From: Flavobacteriales bacterium
Lineage (GTDB): Bacteria; Bacteroidota; Bacteroidia; Flavobacteriales_F; PHOS-HE28
Reading direction: 5' to 3'
DNA: 64,000 nt
NCBI GenBank assembly: GCA_020635725.1
Contig: JACJZF010000001.1
Location: 579,704-643,703, forward strand
This document shows, piece by piece, positions 1 through 8,247 of the stretch. A model generated the notes under the pieces. That model had not been told where the DNA came from. It worked only from the letters and a program-made list of their open reading frames with translations, and ran no database searches. Each line of letters opens with the position of its first letter. Position 1 is the stretch's first letter. A program made the position numbers and the translations under genes.

Positions 1-1205
1 TTCAGCTGCTTGCGCGTTCGTTCGGCCTTGCCGGCCATGAGGCAGAGCATATCCCCTTGCTTCATGTTGAAGCGCTCGGCCCAGTGCTGCAGCTGCTCGT
101 GGGCGAAGAACTTGTCCACGGTGCTCTTCAGTCCTTCTTCCGTCCACTTCACGAACACGATGCCCGTGGCGCCGATCTGCGGGCGCTTCACGAAATCGAT
201 GAGCGCGTCGGTCTGCTTGCGGCTCCAGTTGGCGCACCCTTCGGCATTCACGCCCACCACCAGCTCTGCGTCGTCGAATACCTTGAAGCCCTTGCCTTGC
301 ACGAAATCGTTGAGTTCGTGGAAGCGCATGCCGAAGCGCAGGTCGGGCTTGTCGCAGCCGTAGCTCTTCATCGCCTCATCGAAGGACATGCGCGGGAATG
401 GCGCGTCGAATTCGAGCCCATGGATCGAGCGGAAGAGATGCTTGGCCAGGCCCTCGAAGGTGTTCAGGATATCCTCCTGCTCCACGAAGGCCATCTCGCA
501 GTCGATCTGCGTGAACTCCGGCTGGCGGTCCTGTCGCAGATCCTCATCGCGGAAGCACTTCACGATCTGGAAGTAGCGGTCGAAGCCGGCCACCATCAGC
601 AGCTGCTTGAAGGTCTGCGGGCTCTGCGGCAGCGCGTAGAACTCGCCTTGGTGCATGCGGCTGGGCACCACGAAGTCGCGCGCGCCCTCGGGCGTGCTCT
701 TGATCAGCACGGGTGTCTCCACCTCGAGGAAATCCTGCGCGCTGAGGTAGTTGCGCACCTCGATGGCCATGCGGTGGCGCAGCTCGAAGTTGCGTCGGAT
801 GCTGGAGCGGCGAAGGTCGAGGTAGCGGTACTTCATGCGCAGCTCATCGCCCCCGTCGGTCTCTTCCTCGATGGTGAAGGGCGGCGTGTTTGCGCGGTTC
901 AGCACCTTCAGGTCAGTGACGATGAGCTCGATCTCGCCGGTTGGGATGTTGGCGTTCTTGCTCTCGCGCTCGCGTACGGTGCCGATGGCCTGCACCACGA
1001 ACTCGCGGCCCAGCTGACGGGCCTGCTCGCACAAGGCCTTGTCCCGCTCCATGTTGAAGCTCAGCTGCGTGATCCCGAAGCGGTCGCGGAGGTCGACGAA
1101 GGTCATGCCGCCCAGGTCGCGCGCGCGTTGCACCCATCCGGCGAGGGTCACGGTCTTTCCGGCATCGGGGAGGCGGAGCTCGCCGCAAGTGTGCGTACGG
1201 TACAT
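1..1205 (-). CDS. aspS: Aspartyl-tRNA synthetase, N-terminal two thirds (cut by window edge)
   Basis: The frame encodes 401 residues from an ATG at 1205 and runs off the left edge; bacterial AspRS is usually about 590 aa, so the C-terminal third lies outside. It charges tRNA-Asp with aspartate in the cytoplasm. The N-terminal OB-fold anticodon-binding domain (about residues 1-110) starts MYRTHTCGEL. The class II catalytic core follows, with motif 2 at about 218-235 (FRDEDLRQDRQPEFTQID). The bacterial GAD insertion occupies about 290-400 and contains the sequence ending AGKAERTRKQL. A weak -7-like element (TATTTTCG) lies at 1225-1232 on the same strand. Identification is secure. Whether the enzyme is discriminating or non-discriminating cannot be decided here. 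Confidence 0.95.
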   Translation of the reverse strand, partial: MYRTHTCGELRLPDAGKTVTLAGWVQRARDLGGMTFVDLRDRFGITQLSFNMERDKALCEQARQLGREFVVQAIGTVRERESKNANIPTGEIELIVTDLKVLNRANTPPFTIEEETDGGDELRMKYRYLDLRRSSIRRNFELRHRMAIEVRNYLSAQDFLEVETPVLIKSTPEGARDFVVPSRMHQGEFYALPQSPQTFKQLLMVAGFDRYFQIVKCFRDEDLRQDRQPEFTQIDCEMAFVEQEDILNTFEGLAKHLFRSIHGLEFDAPFPRMSFDEAMKSYGCDKPDLRFGMRFHELNDFVQGKGFKVFDDAELVVGVNAEGCANWSRKQTDALIDFVKRPQIGATGIVFVKWTEEGLKSTVDKFFAHEQLQHWAERFNMKQGDMLCLMAGKAERTRKQL

Positions 1206-1335
1206 GGTCGGTCTGAACGGTCGGCGAAAATAGCTTGGGGCTCGCGGTAAGCACCGGTCGTGTCCAGGTGAACCGCGCATCCCGGTGCGGGCATCGGCGG
1301 GCCCCGGCCGGCGCATCTTCAACGAAACACCGTGC

Positions 1336-2115
1336 ATGCGCCACTCGATCCCCTTCTTCGCGATTGCCTTGTTCCTCCTACCGACCGCCGGTTCGGCCTG
1401 TTCGTGCTTCGGGCCGCAGACCTTCTGCCAGACCCTTAATCCGCAGCCGCCGCAATTCCCCGTCGCCGATTGGTGGACCCCCTCCGATGTGGTGCTGCTG
1501 GTGAAGCTCAACAGCTACGAGTATGGCGCCGACATGAAGGTGGTGCAGGTCTACCACGGAGATCTGCAGCCAGAGCAGCCGATACGGGTCTGGGGCGATT
1601 GCGGACTGCTCTGCCGGCACTATGTCGATGGCGTGGGCGATGGCGACACGGTGCTCTGGGCCCTGCGTCCCACGGACCTCACCGGCAACGGCTCCTGCGG
1701 CACCTCGCTCGAGGAGGCCGGGGACTATCAGCTTTCCATCTGCGGCATCTACTGGCTCGACTACGGCAATGGCATCGTCAGCGGCGCCATCACGCAAGAG
1801 GACTGGTCCGAGTCGATGCCGATCAGCGAATTCGCCGAGCTGGTGAACGGATGCCTCCCCACCGCCGTGCCGTCGCGGGTGCCGGACGATTTCCAGGTGC
1901 TCGCGGGCGAAGGCCGCCTACGCCTTCAATTGAGCGATGGCTGGGCCGATCGGGTCCTGGTCAGGCTCTTCGATGCCTCCGGACGCGTGCTGCTGGAAGA
2001 ACGCCTTGCCGGGCGCCGTGGGAACCTCCCGCTGCCTGTGGCGGTACGGGGCCTCGCCGTGCTTCAGGTGAGCGATGAGCGGCAATCGCGGAGCCAGCGC
2101 CTGCTCATGGAATAG
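1336..2115 (+). CDS. Secreted NTR/TIMP-like protein with T9SS type A-like tail
   Basis: 259 aa. I chose the ATG at 1336 because it begins a clear signal peptide (MRHSIPFFAIALFLLPTAGSA); the frame is open further upstream without one. Directly after the cleavage site comes CSC, the arrangement at the mature N-terminus of TIMP/netrin-like (NTR) domains. Further cysteines follow around DCGLLC, GSCGT and LSICG, with the expected alternation of beta strands. The last 70 residues (VLVRLFDASGRVLLEERLAG and onward, ending LLME) look like a T9SS type A sorting domain, so export to the cell surface is inferred. The NTR assignment rests on pattern only. No substrate is known. Convergent with ppk2, with only 15 bp between the stops. 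Confidence 0.7.
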   Translation: MRHSIPFFAIALFLLPTAGSACSCFGPQTFCQTLNPQPPQFPVADWWTPSDVVLLVKLNSYEYGADMKVVQVYHGDLQPEQPIRVWGDCGLLCRHYVDGVGDGDTVLWALRPTDLTGNGSCGTSLEEAGDYQLSICGIYWLDYGNGIVSGAITQEDWSESMPISEFAELVNGCLPTAVPSRVPDDFQVLAGEGRLRLQLSDGWADRVLVRLFDASGRVLLEERLAGRRGNLPLPVAVRGLAVLQVSDERQSRSQRLLME

Positions 2116-2130
2116 GCGTGGAACAGAGAG

Positions 2131-3027
2131 CTACCGGCTATCGGACTCGCGCATCAGCTGCTCGCGCGCAGCGGCCAGTTGCGTCTGCTCCTCGGAAGGC
2201 ATCGCAGGTGTCGCAAGGCGCATGGCCTCGAGCCGTTCACGCACCAGGCGGCCCACGATCGCGCGCGTCTCCCATTGGTCATCGGCCGGCACGATGTACC
2301 ACGGCGCGTGCGGAGCGGCAGTGGCACCGATGGCCTGCTCATAGGCCTGCATGTATTCCTCCCAGTGGCCTCGCTCCTTCACGTCATCCGCATTGAACTT
2401 CCAGTTCTTCTTGGGGTCGTCGATGCGCTCCAGGAAGCGCGCTTTCTGCGCGGCCTTGCTCATGTGCAGATAGAACTTCATGATGGCCGTGCCGCTCTGC
2501 GCCAGCTGCTGCTCCCATGCGCGGATTGCCGCATAGCGCTCTTCCCAGAATCCTTCCGTGATCGCCCCAACGGTGTCGATGCTGGGGATGCGTTGCCCGA
2601 CGATGTACTCCGGATGCACCTTGGTCACCAGCACCTCCTCGTAGTGACTGCGGTTGTGTATGCCGATGTGGCCGCGCTCCGGAACAGCTTGGTAATGACG
2701 CCAGAGGAAATCGTGGCTGCGCTCCAGGGTGCTCGGCGCCTTGAAACTCCACACACGCACCCCTTGCGGATTCACCCCGCTCATCACGTGCCGGATCGCG
2801 GAATCCTTGCCGGCGGCATCCATCGCCTGGAAGATGAGCAGCAGCGAATGCGTGCCGGAGGCGTACAGCAGCTCCTGCCGATCAGCGATGCGCTCGCGGT
2901 CCTTCTCCAGGCGCTCCTTCAGTTCCTTCTTGTCCTTCTCCGTTGAAAGGTCGGTGGCATAGTCGGCGAATCGGAAGACACCCGGCTCGCTCAGAGCGAA
3001 ACGCGGGTCGTTGAGCAAGTCCTTCAT
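2131..3027 (-). CDS. ppk2: Polyphosphate kinase 2 family protein
   Basis: 298 aa. PPK2 enzymes transfer phosphate between polyphosphate and nucleotides in the cytoplasm. The single PPK2 domain shows the Walker A-like segment QAMDAAGKDSAI (about residues 67-78), the Walker B-like NRSHYEEVLV (about 125-134), and the basic lid region with MSKAAQKARFLERIDDPKKNWKF split around residues 210-230. Length matches one-domain PPK2 proteins. Which subclass (NDP, NMP or both as acceptor) cannot be read from sequence alone. The start at 3027 has a weak -7-like element (TAGCTTCA) about 6 nt upstream. It is monocistronic and convergent with the secreted protein to its left. Confidence 0.9.
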   Translation of the reverse strand: MKDLLNDPRFALSEPGVFRFADYATDLSTEKDKKELKERLEKDRERIADRQELLYASGTHSLLLIFQAMDAAGKDSAIRHVMSGVNPQGVRVWSFKAPSTLERSHDFLWRHYQAVPERGHIGIHNRSHYEEVLVTKVHPEYIVGQRIPSIDTVGAITEGFWEERYAAIRAWEQQLAQSGTAIMKFYLHMSKAAQKARFLERIDDPKKNWKFNADDVKERGHWEEYMQAYEQAIGATAAPHAPWYIVPADDQWETRAIVGRLVRERLEAMRLATPAMPSEEQTQLAAAREQLMRESDSR

Positions 3028-3088
3028 CGCGGGTGAAGCTACTCCACCTGGCGCGGCCCTTCCGATCTTCAGGGCCTAATCACTCACC

Positions 3089-3478
3089 ATGGTCCCTCGA
3101 GTCAACTCCCCCTTCACGCGGTTCGCCAAGCGTGTCTCGCTGGTCACCGGCAAGCCCGTCACCTTCATCCTGGCCATGCTGGTGATCATCACATGGGCTG
3201 CAACCGGACCGCTATTCCGCTACAGCGACACCTGGCAGCTGGTGATCAATACAGGCACCACCATCGTCACCTTCCTCATGGTCTTCCTCATCCAGAACAC
3301 GCAGAACCGCGACACGGAGGCGCTGCAGATCAAATTGGATGAGCTGATCCGCGTGCAGAGCCAGGCGAGCAACGCCCTGCTGGACCTGGAGGAGCTGGAT
3401 GACCGCGAACTCGAGCGTATCCGTAAGCTCTATCTCGAGCTGGCGCGGCAGGAGCGCGATCGGACCGGGCCGATCTGA
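3089..3478 (+). CDS. Low-affinity iron permease family membrane protein
   Basis: 129 aa. Two hydrophobic segments are visible at about residues 23-43 (VTFILAMLVIITWAATGPLF) and 50-68 (LVINTGTTIVTFLMVFLIQ). They are followed by the family signature QNTQNRDTEALQIKLDELI and a charged helical tail. This matches the short bacterial members of the low-affinity iron permease (Fet4-like) family. Function as an iron transporter is unproven for these short forms; an ion-homeostasis role is inferred. It is followed after 36 bp by mscS on the same strand, which has its own candidate promoter. Confidence 0.75.
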   Translation: MVPRVNSPFTRFAKRVSLVTGKPVTFILAMLVIITWAATGPLFRYSDTWQLVINTGTTIVTFLMVFLIQNTQNRDTEALQIKLDELIRVQSQASNALLDLEELDDRELERIRKLYLELARQERDRTGPI

Positions 3479-3502
3479 ACGGCCCTGGCTGGCCCATGGG
3501 CC

Positions 3503-3510
3503 TATCTTGC
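3503..3510 (+). promoter_or_regulatory. Candidate -7 element of mscS
   Basis: TATCTTGC resembles the Bacteroidota -7 consensus TAnnTTTG and ends 4 nt before the mscS ATG, which would give a leaderless mRNA. The same 4-nt spacing recurs at several other genes in the window. Confidence 0.45.
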
Positions 3511-3514
3511 GTTC

Positions 3515-4426
3515 ATGACTGAGGCTTGGAATGCCGTGGAGCTGGTGGAGCAGAAGCTCGTCAGCTGGTCCAAGGCGTTCATCCAAATGTTGCCCAATCT
3601 GGCCCTTGCCGCGCTCATCGTGGTGCTGGGCTGGCTGCTGGCACGGCTCGCGCGCATGCTCGTGAGCAAACTGCTCCAGCGGTTCATTCCGAGCGGAACG
3701 CTGAAAGGCCTGATCAGCACAAGCACGTATCTGCTCGTGATGCTGGTGGCGCTCTTCGCGGCGCTCAGCGTGCTCCATCTGGACAAGACGGTCACTTCCA
3801 TCCTGGCTGGCGCAGGCATCATCGGATTGGCCTTAGGCTTCGCGTTCCAGGACATCGCCGCGAACTTCATCTCTGGCATCCTCATGGCCATCCAGCGGCC
3901 CGTGCGCGTGGGCGAGCTGATCGAGACCGGTGATCACTTCGGCGTGGTGCAGCGCATCGACCTGCGCACCACCGAGCTCAAGAACCAGCAGGGCATCCAG
4001 GTCATCATACCAAACAAGGACATCTTCCAATCGGCCCTGTTCAACTACACGCGCAATGGCACGCGCCGCGTCGACCTGCAGGTGGGCATCAGCTACGGCG
4101 AGGACTTGGAGAAGGTGGAGCTCATCACGCTCGATGCCGTGCGCTCGGTGGAAGGTCTGCTTGCCGATGAGCCGCTGGAGCTGTTCTACACGGGCTTCGG
4201 TGACAGCAGCATCGATTTCGAACTGCGCTTCTGGATAGCAGCCAAGACCCAGGGCTACTATACCAAGCAGCGGCATCTCGCCATCAAGGCCATCAAGGCC
4301 GCATACGACAAGGCGGGCATCACTATCCCGTTCCCGATCCGCACGCTCGACTTCGGGATCAAGGGTGGGCAGAAACTGGATGCGATGCTGAGGTCCGCCG
4401 GCCAAGCGCCAACGAAGCAGGGGTGA
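3515..4426 (+). CDS. mscS: MscS-family small-conductance mechanosensitive channel
   Basis: 303 aa inner-membrane channel that releases solutes on hypo-osmotic shock. Three N-terminal membrane segments are seen at about residues 25-45, 70-90 and 92-115. The pore-lining TM3 is glycine/alanine rich (ILAGAGIIGLALGFAFQD), followed by the conserved IAANFISGI and the beta-domain motif around PVRVGELIETGDHFGVV. The cytoplasmic vestibule domain continues to residue 280. Length and order match minimal MscS channels. Convergent with a hypothetical gene 26 bp away. Confidence 0.92.
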   Translation: MTEAWNAVELVEQKLVSWSKAFIQMLPNLALAALIVVLGWLLARLARMLVSKLLQRFIPSGTLKGLISTSTYLLVMLVALFAALSVLHLDKTVTSILAGAGIIGLALGFAFQDIAANFISGILMAIQRPVRVGELIETGDHFGVVQRIDLRTTELKNQQGIQVIIPNKDIFQSALFNYTRNGTRRVDLQVGISYGEDLEKVELITLDAVRSVEGLLADEPLELFYTGFGDSSIDFELRFWIAAKTQGYYTKQRHLAIKAIKAAYDKAGITIPFPIRTLDFGIKGGQKLDAMLRSAGQAPTKQG

Positions 4427-4452
4427 TAACCGGCTCTATCGCGCACCTACGG

Positions 4453-4866
4453 TCAGCAGGCCCGCATCTTGTTCCCCTTCGCTTCGTGCGTGAGTTCGCA
4501 CAGCCCCAGCGCTTCCATCAAGGGCGGCACGTACACACCGAAACGGCCGCGCAGACCTTTCTTCAGCCCGTACCAGCCGCCATCCGGGTTGTGCTCGCTG
4601 CGACCCCAGGCCTCCACGGTACCTTCTTTCACGGGCTTCTGCTCATCCGCACCGCCCAGCTCCATCCAGTCGCCGTGCTTCTTCAACATGGCGTGCAGGT
4701 CGTTGATGCACCGGATGTCGTAGAGCAACACGCTCTTCCCGACGGTGCAAACGAGCACTTCTTTTCCGTCCTTCTCATCCACATGCATCGTGTATTCCGA
4801 AGTGCCCGGCGGGGTCTTCAACTTCAGCGGTGAATCCTTGGTGCCGATCTTCTTTTTCAGGTCCAT
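4453..4866 (-). CDS. Conserved hypothetical protein
   Basis: 137 aa, soluble and lysine rich, starting MDLKKKIGTKDSPLKLKTPPGTSEY. The central part contains KEVLVCTVGKSVLLYDIRCI and a short helical segment, and the C-terminal half is rich in Gly and Trp (WYGLKKGLRGRFGVYVPPLM). No signal peptide or membrane helix is present. I do not recognise the family. It starts 2 bp downstream of the stop of the 4869-5189 gene, so it is the last member of a three-gene operon with a dimeric-barrel protein and an SRPBCC protein. A small-molecule or stress role is only suggested by those neighbours. Confidence 0.7.
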   Translation of the reverse strand: MDLKKKIGTKDSPLKLKTPPGTSEYTMHVDEKDGKEVLVCTVGKSVLLYDIRCINDLHAMLKKHGDWMELGGADEQKPVKEGTVEAWGRSEHNPDGGWYGLKKGLRGRFGVYVPPLMEALGLCELTHEAKGNKMRAC

Positions 4867-4868
4867 GT

Positions 4869-5189
4869 TCAGAGGTGTTGGTCGGTTAGGGGGCGGTGGT
4901 TGCCGACAAGCTCCAAGTCACGCGAGCGTGGCGGCGCAACAGGTGCACTTTCGCGCAGCGACTTCTGGAAGTGCTGGAAGGCAGGCAAGGCGAGGAGCAG
5001 TTGCTGGTCTTCGGCGGACTTGAACTCGGCCAGATGCACAAAGGTGTGTTCCTGCGGATCCACGTGGACCTGGTATCGGATGCCCGTGTATCCGGCCTCG
5101 CGCAATGCCTCCATCAAGCGCGCGATGTTGCGCCGATTCTCCGGATCGAATCCCGCCGATACGGTGTAGGTGACGAGGACGTGCTTCAT
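4869..5189 (-). CDS. Small ferredoxin-fold (dimeric alpha/beta barrel) protein
   Basis: 106 aa. The pattern is beta strand (MKHVLVTYTV), helix (ENRRNIARLMEALREAGY), strands (GIRYQVHVD, TFVHLAEF), then helix (SAEDQQLLLALPAFQHFQKSL). This is the ferredoxin-like fold of the antibiotic-biosynthesis-monooxygenase/dimeric barrel superfamily. No catalytic residue can be assigned. Its ATG overlaps the stop of the upstream SRPBCC gene by 4 bp (5186-5189), implying translational coupling. Enzymatic activity is not established. Confidence 0.65.
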   Translation of the reverse strand: MKHVLVTYTVSAGFDPENRRNIARLMEALREAGYTGIRYQVHVDPQEHTFVHLAEFKSAEDQQLLLALPAFQHFQKSLRESAPVAPPRSRDLELVGNHRPLTDQHL

Positions 5190-5698
5190 GGCTGATCGTG
5201 ATCGGCGATGGCCTCGGATTCCTTCTTCAGATCGGCCGCGAACGCATCGAAGCTCGCGTCGAAGGACGGGATGTATTTCGCGTACATCGGGAACATCAAG
5301 CCGCCGATGCGCTCGGTCATCGTGAAGGTCACGGTACCGTTATCATGCGGAATGAGCGTGAAGGTGCGCAGGCCCTTGCCATCGCCCCAAGCCAGCCGCG
5401 ACGCGGGTTGGAATTCCTTCACCTTCAGCTTGAAGGTGCGCTTGGCATCCAGGGTGGAACGCAGGCGGATCCGTCCTCCAGGCGCGATCTCGCCTTCCAT
5501 CGACGTGATGGTGCTGTTCCAGCGCACATAGTCGCTGGCGTTGGTGAGCAAGGCCCAGATGATCGCGGGATCGGCCTTGATGCTGGTGCTCACGGAGGTC
5601 TCGCGGTGGAAGGTGGTCTTCGCGGTGGCGGCCTTGTGTTCTTGTGCGGTGCTGAGCAATGCGATCATGAGGCTGAGGGTCATTAAGAGGTGTCTCAT
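5186..5698 (-). CDS. Secreted SRPBCC (START-like) domain protein
   Basis: 170 aa. An N-terminal signal peptide (MRHLLMTLSLMIALLSTAQ) precedes a START-like domain. Recognisable features are the opening strand TSVSTSIKADPAIIWALLTN, the segment DYVRWNSTITSMEGEIAPG, strands LRSTLDAKRTFKLKVKEFQP and TFTLIPHDNGTVTFTMTERI, and a long C-terminal helix. The fold makes a hydrophobic ligand pocket; the ligand is unknown. A signal peptide on this fold implies a periplasmic location. It is the first gene of the operon continuing leftward to 4453. Confidence 0.75.
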   Translation of the reverse strand: MRHLLMTLSLMIALLSTAQEHKAATAKTTFHRETSVSTSIKADPAIIWALLTNASDYVRWNSTITSMEGEIAPGGRIRLRSTLDAKRTFKLKVKEFQPASRLAWGDGKGLRTFTLIPHDNGTVTFTMTERIGGLMFPMYAKYIPSFDASFDAFAADLKKESEAIADHDQP

Positions 5699-5775
5699 GC
5701 CTCTTTGACGACCATGGCCGATGGAACGATAGGCTCGAGCGGAAAAAGTCCGTGAAAGCCGTCCCGAGGCTGGTT

Positions 5776-6579
5776 TCAGACCTGCTCCGGGCGCCCCTCC
5801 ATCACCTGCCGGTCGAATTCAAGGTGATGCAATTGCAGGTCCGCAGCCGGGGACGTGAAGGGATCCAGCTCCTTCATCACCACCATGCGCAGGTCGAAGA
5901 GGTGCTCCTTGTCCTGTTTCGCCGCATCGCGCACCATCTGGATCTTCACGGCCTCCTCCTGCGCGTTCTGCTTGGGGTTGAAGATGCCGTTGAGCTCCGT
6001 GCACTGGTGGCAGGCGCCTTCCTTATTGATGAGCGCGCACCGCCTGTCGAAGACATCGATCATGCGGCTGCGGCCCGTGTGCAGCCAATACTTCACCATG
6101 GCTTCGGTGTTCTGCATGATCTCCGCGATCTCTTTCACCGTGAACTCATAGACCTCCTTGAGCATGAGCGCCAGCTGCTGCTCCAATGGCAGCGATCGGC
6201 TTACGCAGGTGAAGCAGAAGGCGATGTGCTCGCGGATCTCGAATCGAGCCTGCGGAGAGGTCTTGTGTATCGTCATCGCCTCGCGGAAAAAGTCAGGATC
6301 GCTCATCGCCGCCTCCTTGCAGATGTCACCTACGTTCTCCGGCCAGCGCTTCAACGCACGCAGATGGTCGCGTGCGATATTCTGGGCGATGGCGAAGAGC
6401 CAGGTCTTCACGCTGCTCTCACCCTTGAAGTTGGCGAGGCTCCGGTGCGCGCGCATCCAGGTCTCCTGCGTGATGTCCTCAGCATCCTGTCGGTTGGCGG
6501 TGATGCGCAGGATGTAGGATCGTAGCGCACCACGGGTCCGCTCGAATTCGGCCGTGAGGTCATGTTCGGAAAGAGCCAT
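5776..6579 (-). CDS. ECF-type RNA polymerase sigma factor with cysteine-containing C-terminal extension
   Basis: 267 aa from the ATG at 6579. I preferred this start because it follows a perfect TAGCTTTG element by 5 nt and begins the normal sigma region 2. Region 2 (about residues 7-75) includes YILRITANRQDAEDITQETW and VKTWLFAIAQNIARDHLRA. Region 4 follows (LPLEQQLALMLKEVYEFTVKEIAEIMQNTEAMVKYWL, about 128-165). ECF factors are usually about 180-200 aa. Here about 90 extra residues follow, beginning RRCALINKEGACHQCTELNG, whose cysteines could bind metal or sense redox. No anti-sigma gene is adjacent, so the extension may carry the regulation. That is inference. Confidence 0.85.
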   Translation of the reverse strand: MALSEHDLTAEFERTRGALRSYILRITANRQDAEDITQETWMRAHRSLANFKGESSVKTWLFAIAQNIARDHLRALKRWPENVGDICKEAAMSDPDFFREAMTIHKTSPQARFEIREHIAFCFTCVSRSLPLEQQLALMLKEVYEFTVKEIAEIMQNTEAMVKYWLHTGRSRMIDVFDRRCALINKEGACHQCTELNGIFNPKQNAQEEAVKIQMVRDAAKQDKEHLFDLRMVVMKELDPFTSPAADLQLHHLEFDRQVMEGRPEQV

Positions 6580-6584
6580 TAGCC

Positions 6585-6592
6585 CAAAGCTA
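6585..6592 (-). promoter_or_regulatory. Candidate -7 element of the ECF sigma gene
   Basis: TAGCTTTG on the minus strand matches TAnnTTTG exactly and ends 5 nt before the ATG at 6579. This spacing implies a leaderless or nearly leaderless transcript. Confidence 0.5.
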
Positions 6593-6647
6593 GGGCGATA
6601 CAGTTCCGCGCGGTTCCAACCGACTACAACGTCCCCCGGTCCTGCTG

Positions 6648-6686
6648 CCTTTGTCCGCCGAAGCCTCGGCGAAGGCGGATCAAAGG
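6648..6686. repeat. Interspersed palindromic element at the end of the HPPD gene
   Basis: An imperfect inverted repeat pairs CCTTTGtCCGCC (6648-6659) with GGCGGAtCAAAGG (6674-6686); the centre is GAAGCCTCGGCGAA. The HPPD stop codon (6680-6682) lies inside the right arm. The structure could serve as a transcription terminator for the HPPD gene. It also has the look of a dispersed REP-like unit, which only a genome-wide copy count could show. Confidence 0.6.
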
Positions 6687-7825
6687 GTTCCTCGATTCTC
6701 CTGCTCCCGTTCGATCGCCTCGAACAACGCCTTGAAGTTGCCCTTGCCGAAGCTCTTGGCGCCCTTGCGCTGGATGATCTCGAAGAACATCGTGGGGCGG
6801 TCCAGCACCGGCTTGGTGAAGAGCTGCAGCAGGTAGCCCTCGTCGTCGCGGTCCACCAGCACACCGTGCTGCTTCAGCACCGCCAGGTCCTCGTCGATCT
6901 CGCCCACGCGGTCCAGCACGTCGTCGTAGTAGGTGGGCGGCACATAGAGGAACTCCACGCCGCGGTCCTTCAGCGCGCTCACCGTTTCGATGATGTTGTT
7001 GGTGGCCACGGCGATGTGCTGCACACCTGCGCCGTTGTAGAACTCGATGTACTCCTCGATCTGGCTCTTCTTCTTGCCCTCGGCAGGCTCGTTGATCGGG
7101 AACTTGATGCGGCCGTTGCCGTTGCTCATCACCTTGCTCATCAGCGCGGTGTACTCGGTGCTGATGTCCTTGTCGTCGAAGCTCACGAGCTGCGCGAAGC
7201 CCATCACGCGGGCGTAGAAGTCCACCCAGGTGTTCATCTCGCCCCAGCCCACGTTGCCCACCATGTGGTCGATGAACTTCAGGCCGGTGGGCGGCGGGTT
7301 GTAGTGGCTCTTCCAGGCCTTGTAGCCCGGCATGAAGGGGCCCTTGTACTCGTTGCGCTCCACGAAGATGTGCACCGTTTCCCCGTAGGTGTGGATGCCG
7401 CTGCGGACCACGTAGCCGTGCTCATCCTCCTCCTTGATCGGCTCCATGAAGCTCTTGGCGCCGCGCTTGGTCGTCTCCTCCCAGGCCTTGCGCGCATCGG
7501 GCACCCACAGGGCGATCACCTTCACGCCGTCGCCGTGCTTGCGCAGGTGCTCGTTGATTAGGCTGTCCGGCGTCATCGGGGTGGTGAGCACCAGGCGGAT
7601 CTTGTCCTGCTGCAGCACATAGCTGGTGCGGTCCTTCACGCCCGTCTCCAGGCCGGCGTAGGCCACGCTCTGGAAGCCCCAGGCGGTCTTGTAGTAATGC
7701 GCGCTCTGCTTGGCGTTGCCCACGTAGAGCTCCACATAGTCGGTGCCCCAGAGGGGAAGGAAGTCCTCGGCTTCCTTCATGATCTTCTCCAGGCCGTAGT
7801 CGACGTCTTTCAGTCCGGTTGACAT
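6680..7825 (-). CDS. hppD: 4-hydroxyphenylpyruvate dioxygenase
   Basis: 381 aa from the ATG at 7825, the usual length; in-frame ATGs further upstream (for example 7888) would add a tail without family features. The enzyme converts 4-hydroxyphenylpyruvate to homogentisate in tyrosine catabolism, using Fe(II) and O2. Two vicinal-oxygen-chelate domains are present. Iron ligands are visible as His in KFIDHMVGNV (domain 2), His in GAGVQHIAVATN, and Glu in TMFFEIIQRKG near the C-terminus. The C-terminal gating helix KSFGKGNFKALFEAIEREQ is intact. No other tyrosine-degradation gene is adjacent. Confidence 0.95.
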   Translation of the reverse strand: MSTGLKDVDYGLEKIMKEAEDFLPLWGTDYVELYVGNAKQSAHYYKTAWGFQSVAYAGLETGVKDRTSYVLQQDKIRLVLTTPMTPDSLINEHLRKHGDGVKVIALWVPDARKAWEETTKRGAKSFMEPIKEEDEHGYVVRSGIHTYGETVHIFVERNEYKGPFMPGYKAWKSHYNPPPTGLKFIDHMVGNVGWGEMNTWVDFYARVMGFAQLVSFDDKDISTEYTALMSKVMSNGNGRIKFPINEPAEGKKKSQIEEYIEFYNGAGVQHIAVATNNIIETVSALKDRGVEFLYVPPTYYDDVLDRVGEIDEDLAVLKQHGVLVDRDDEGYLLQLFTKPVLDRPTMFFEIIQRKGAKSFGKGNFKALFEAIEREQENRGTL

Positions 7826-8247
7826 GGTCGTGAGGTTCAGTGCTGCGAAGTTCGGGCTTTTTCGGGGGCGGACGCTGATGGAGGTCATTTCGGCTCGCCC
7901 CGCATTCTCCTTGTCGATTCGCCCATCCTCCGGGCTTGGGCGGTTCTGGTTGGGGCATTCGCAGATGCGCCTATCTCGCAAGCAATCAACTTAGAAGGCA
8001 GATTGGTCCAGTGATGCCGTCAGACTACCTCCAATCCATCGCTAACAAGCAACACGCGTTGGATGCGCTCGTTCGCGACTATGCGGTTTCCGAGATCAGC
8101 GAGTTGCCGATCTGATCAGGGACAAGGGGATTGCTCCCTTAGCGGATGGACGTTGGTTGCTGCCATCTCCAGCAGGATGCTTGACCCCAGGCCTTTGGGT
8201 GCGAGTGCCGGAGAGTTGGCGCCGATGACCGCTCCTATCCTTGCCCG
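7826..8247. other. Gene-poor stretch with one possible tiny ORF
   Basis: No convincing gene. A 33-codon frame from ATG 8014 to the stop at 8113-8115 (MPSDYLQSIANKQHALDALV...) has no recognised family and could be the remnant of a truncated gene. A promoter-like TATCCTTG lies near 8235, just before the gene fragment at 8248. Confidence 0.3.

Noticed and set aside
57..1250. Long plus-strand open frame opposite aspS
   Set aside because: Its protein is Ala/His/Leu-rich with no family pattern; the minus strand encodes clear aspartyl-tRNA synthetase motifs over the same DNA.
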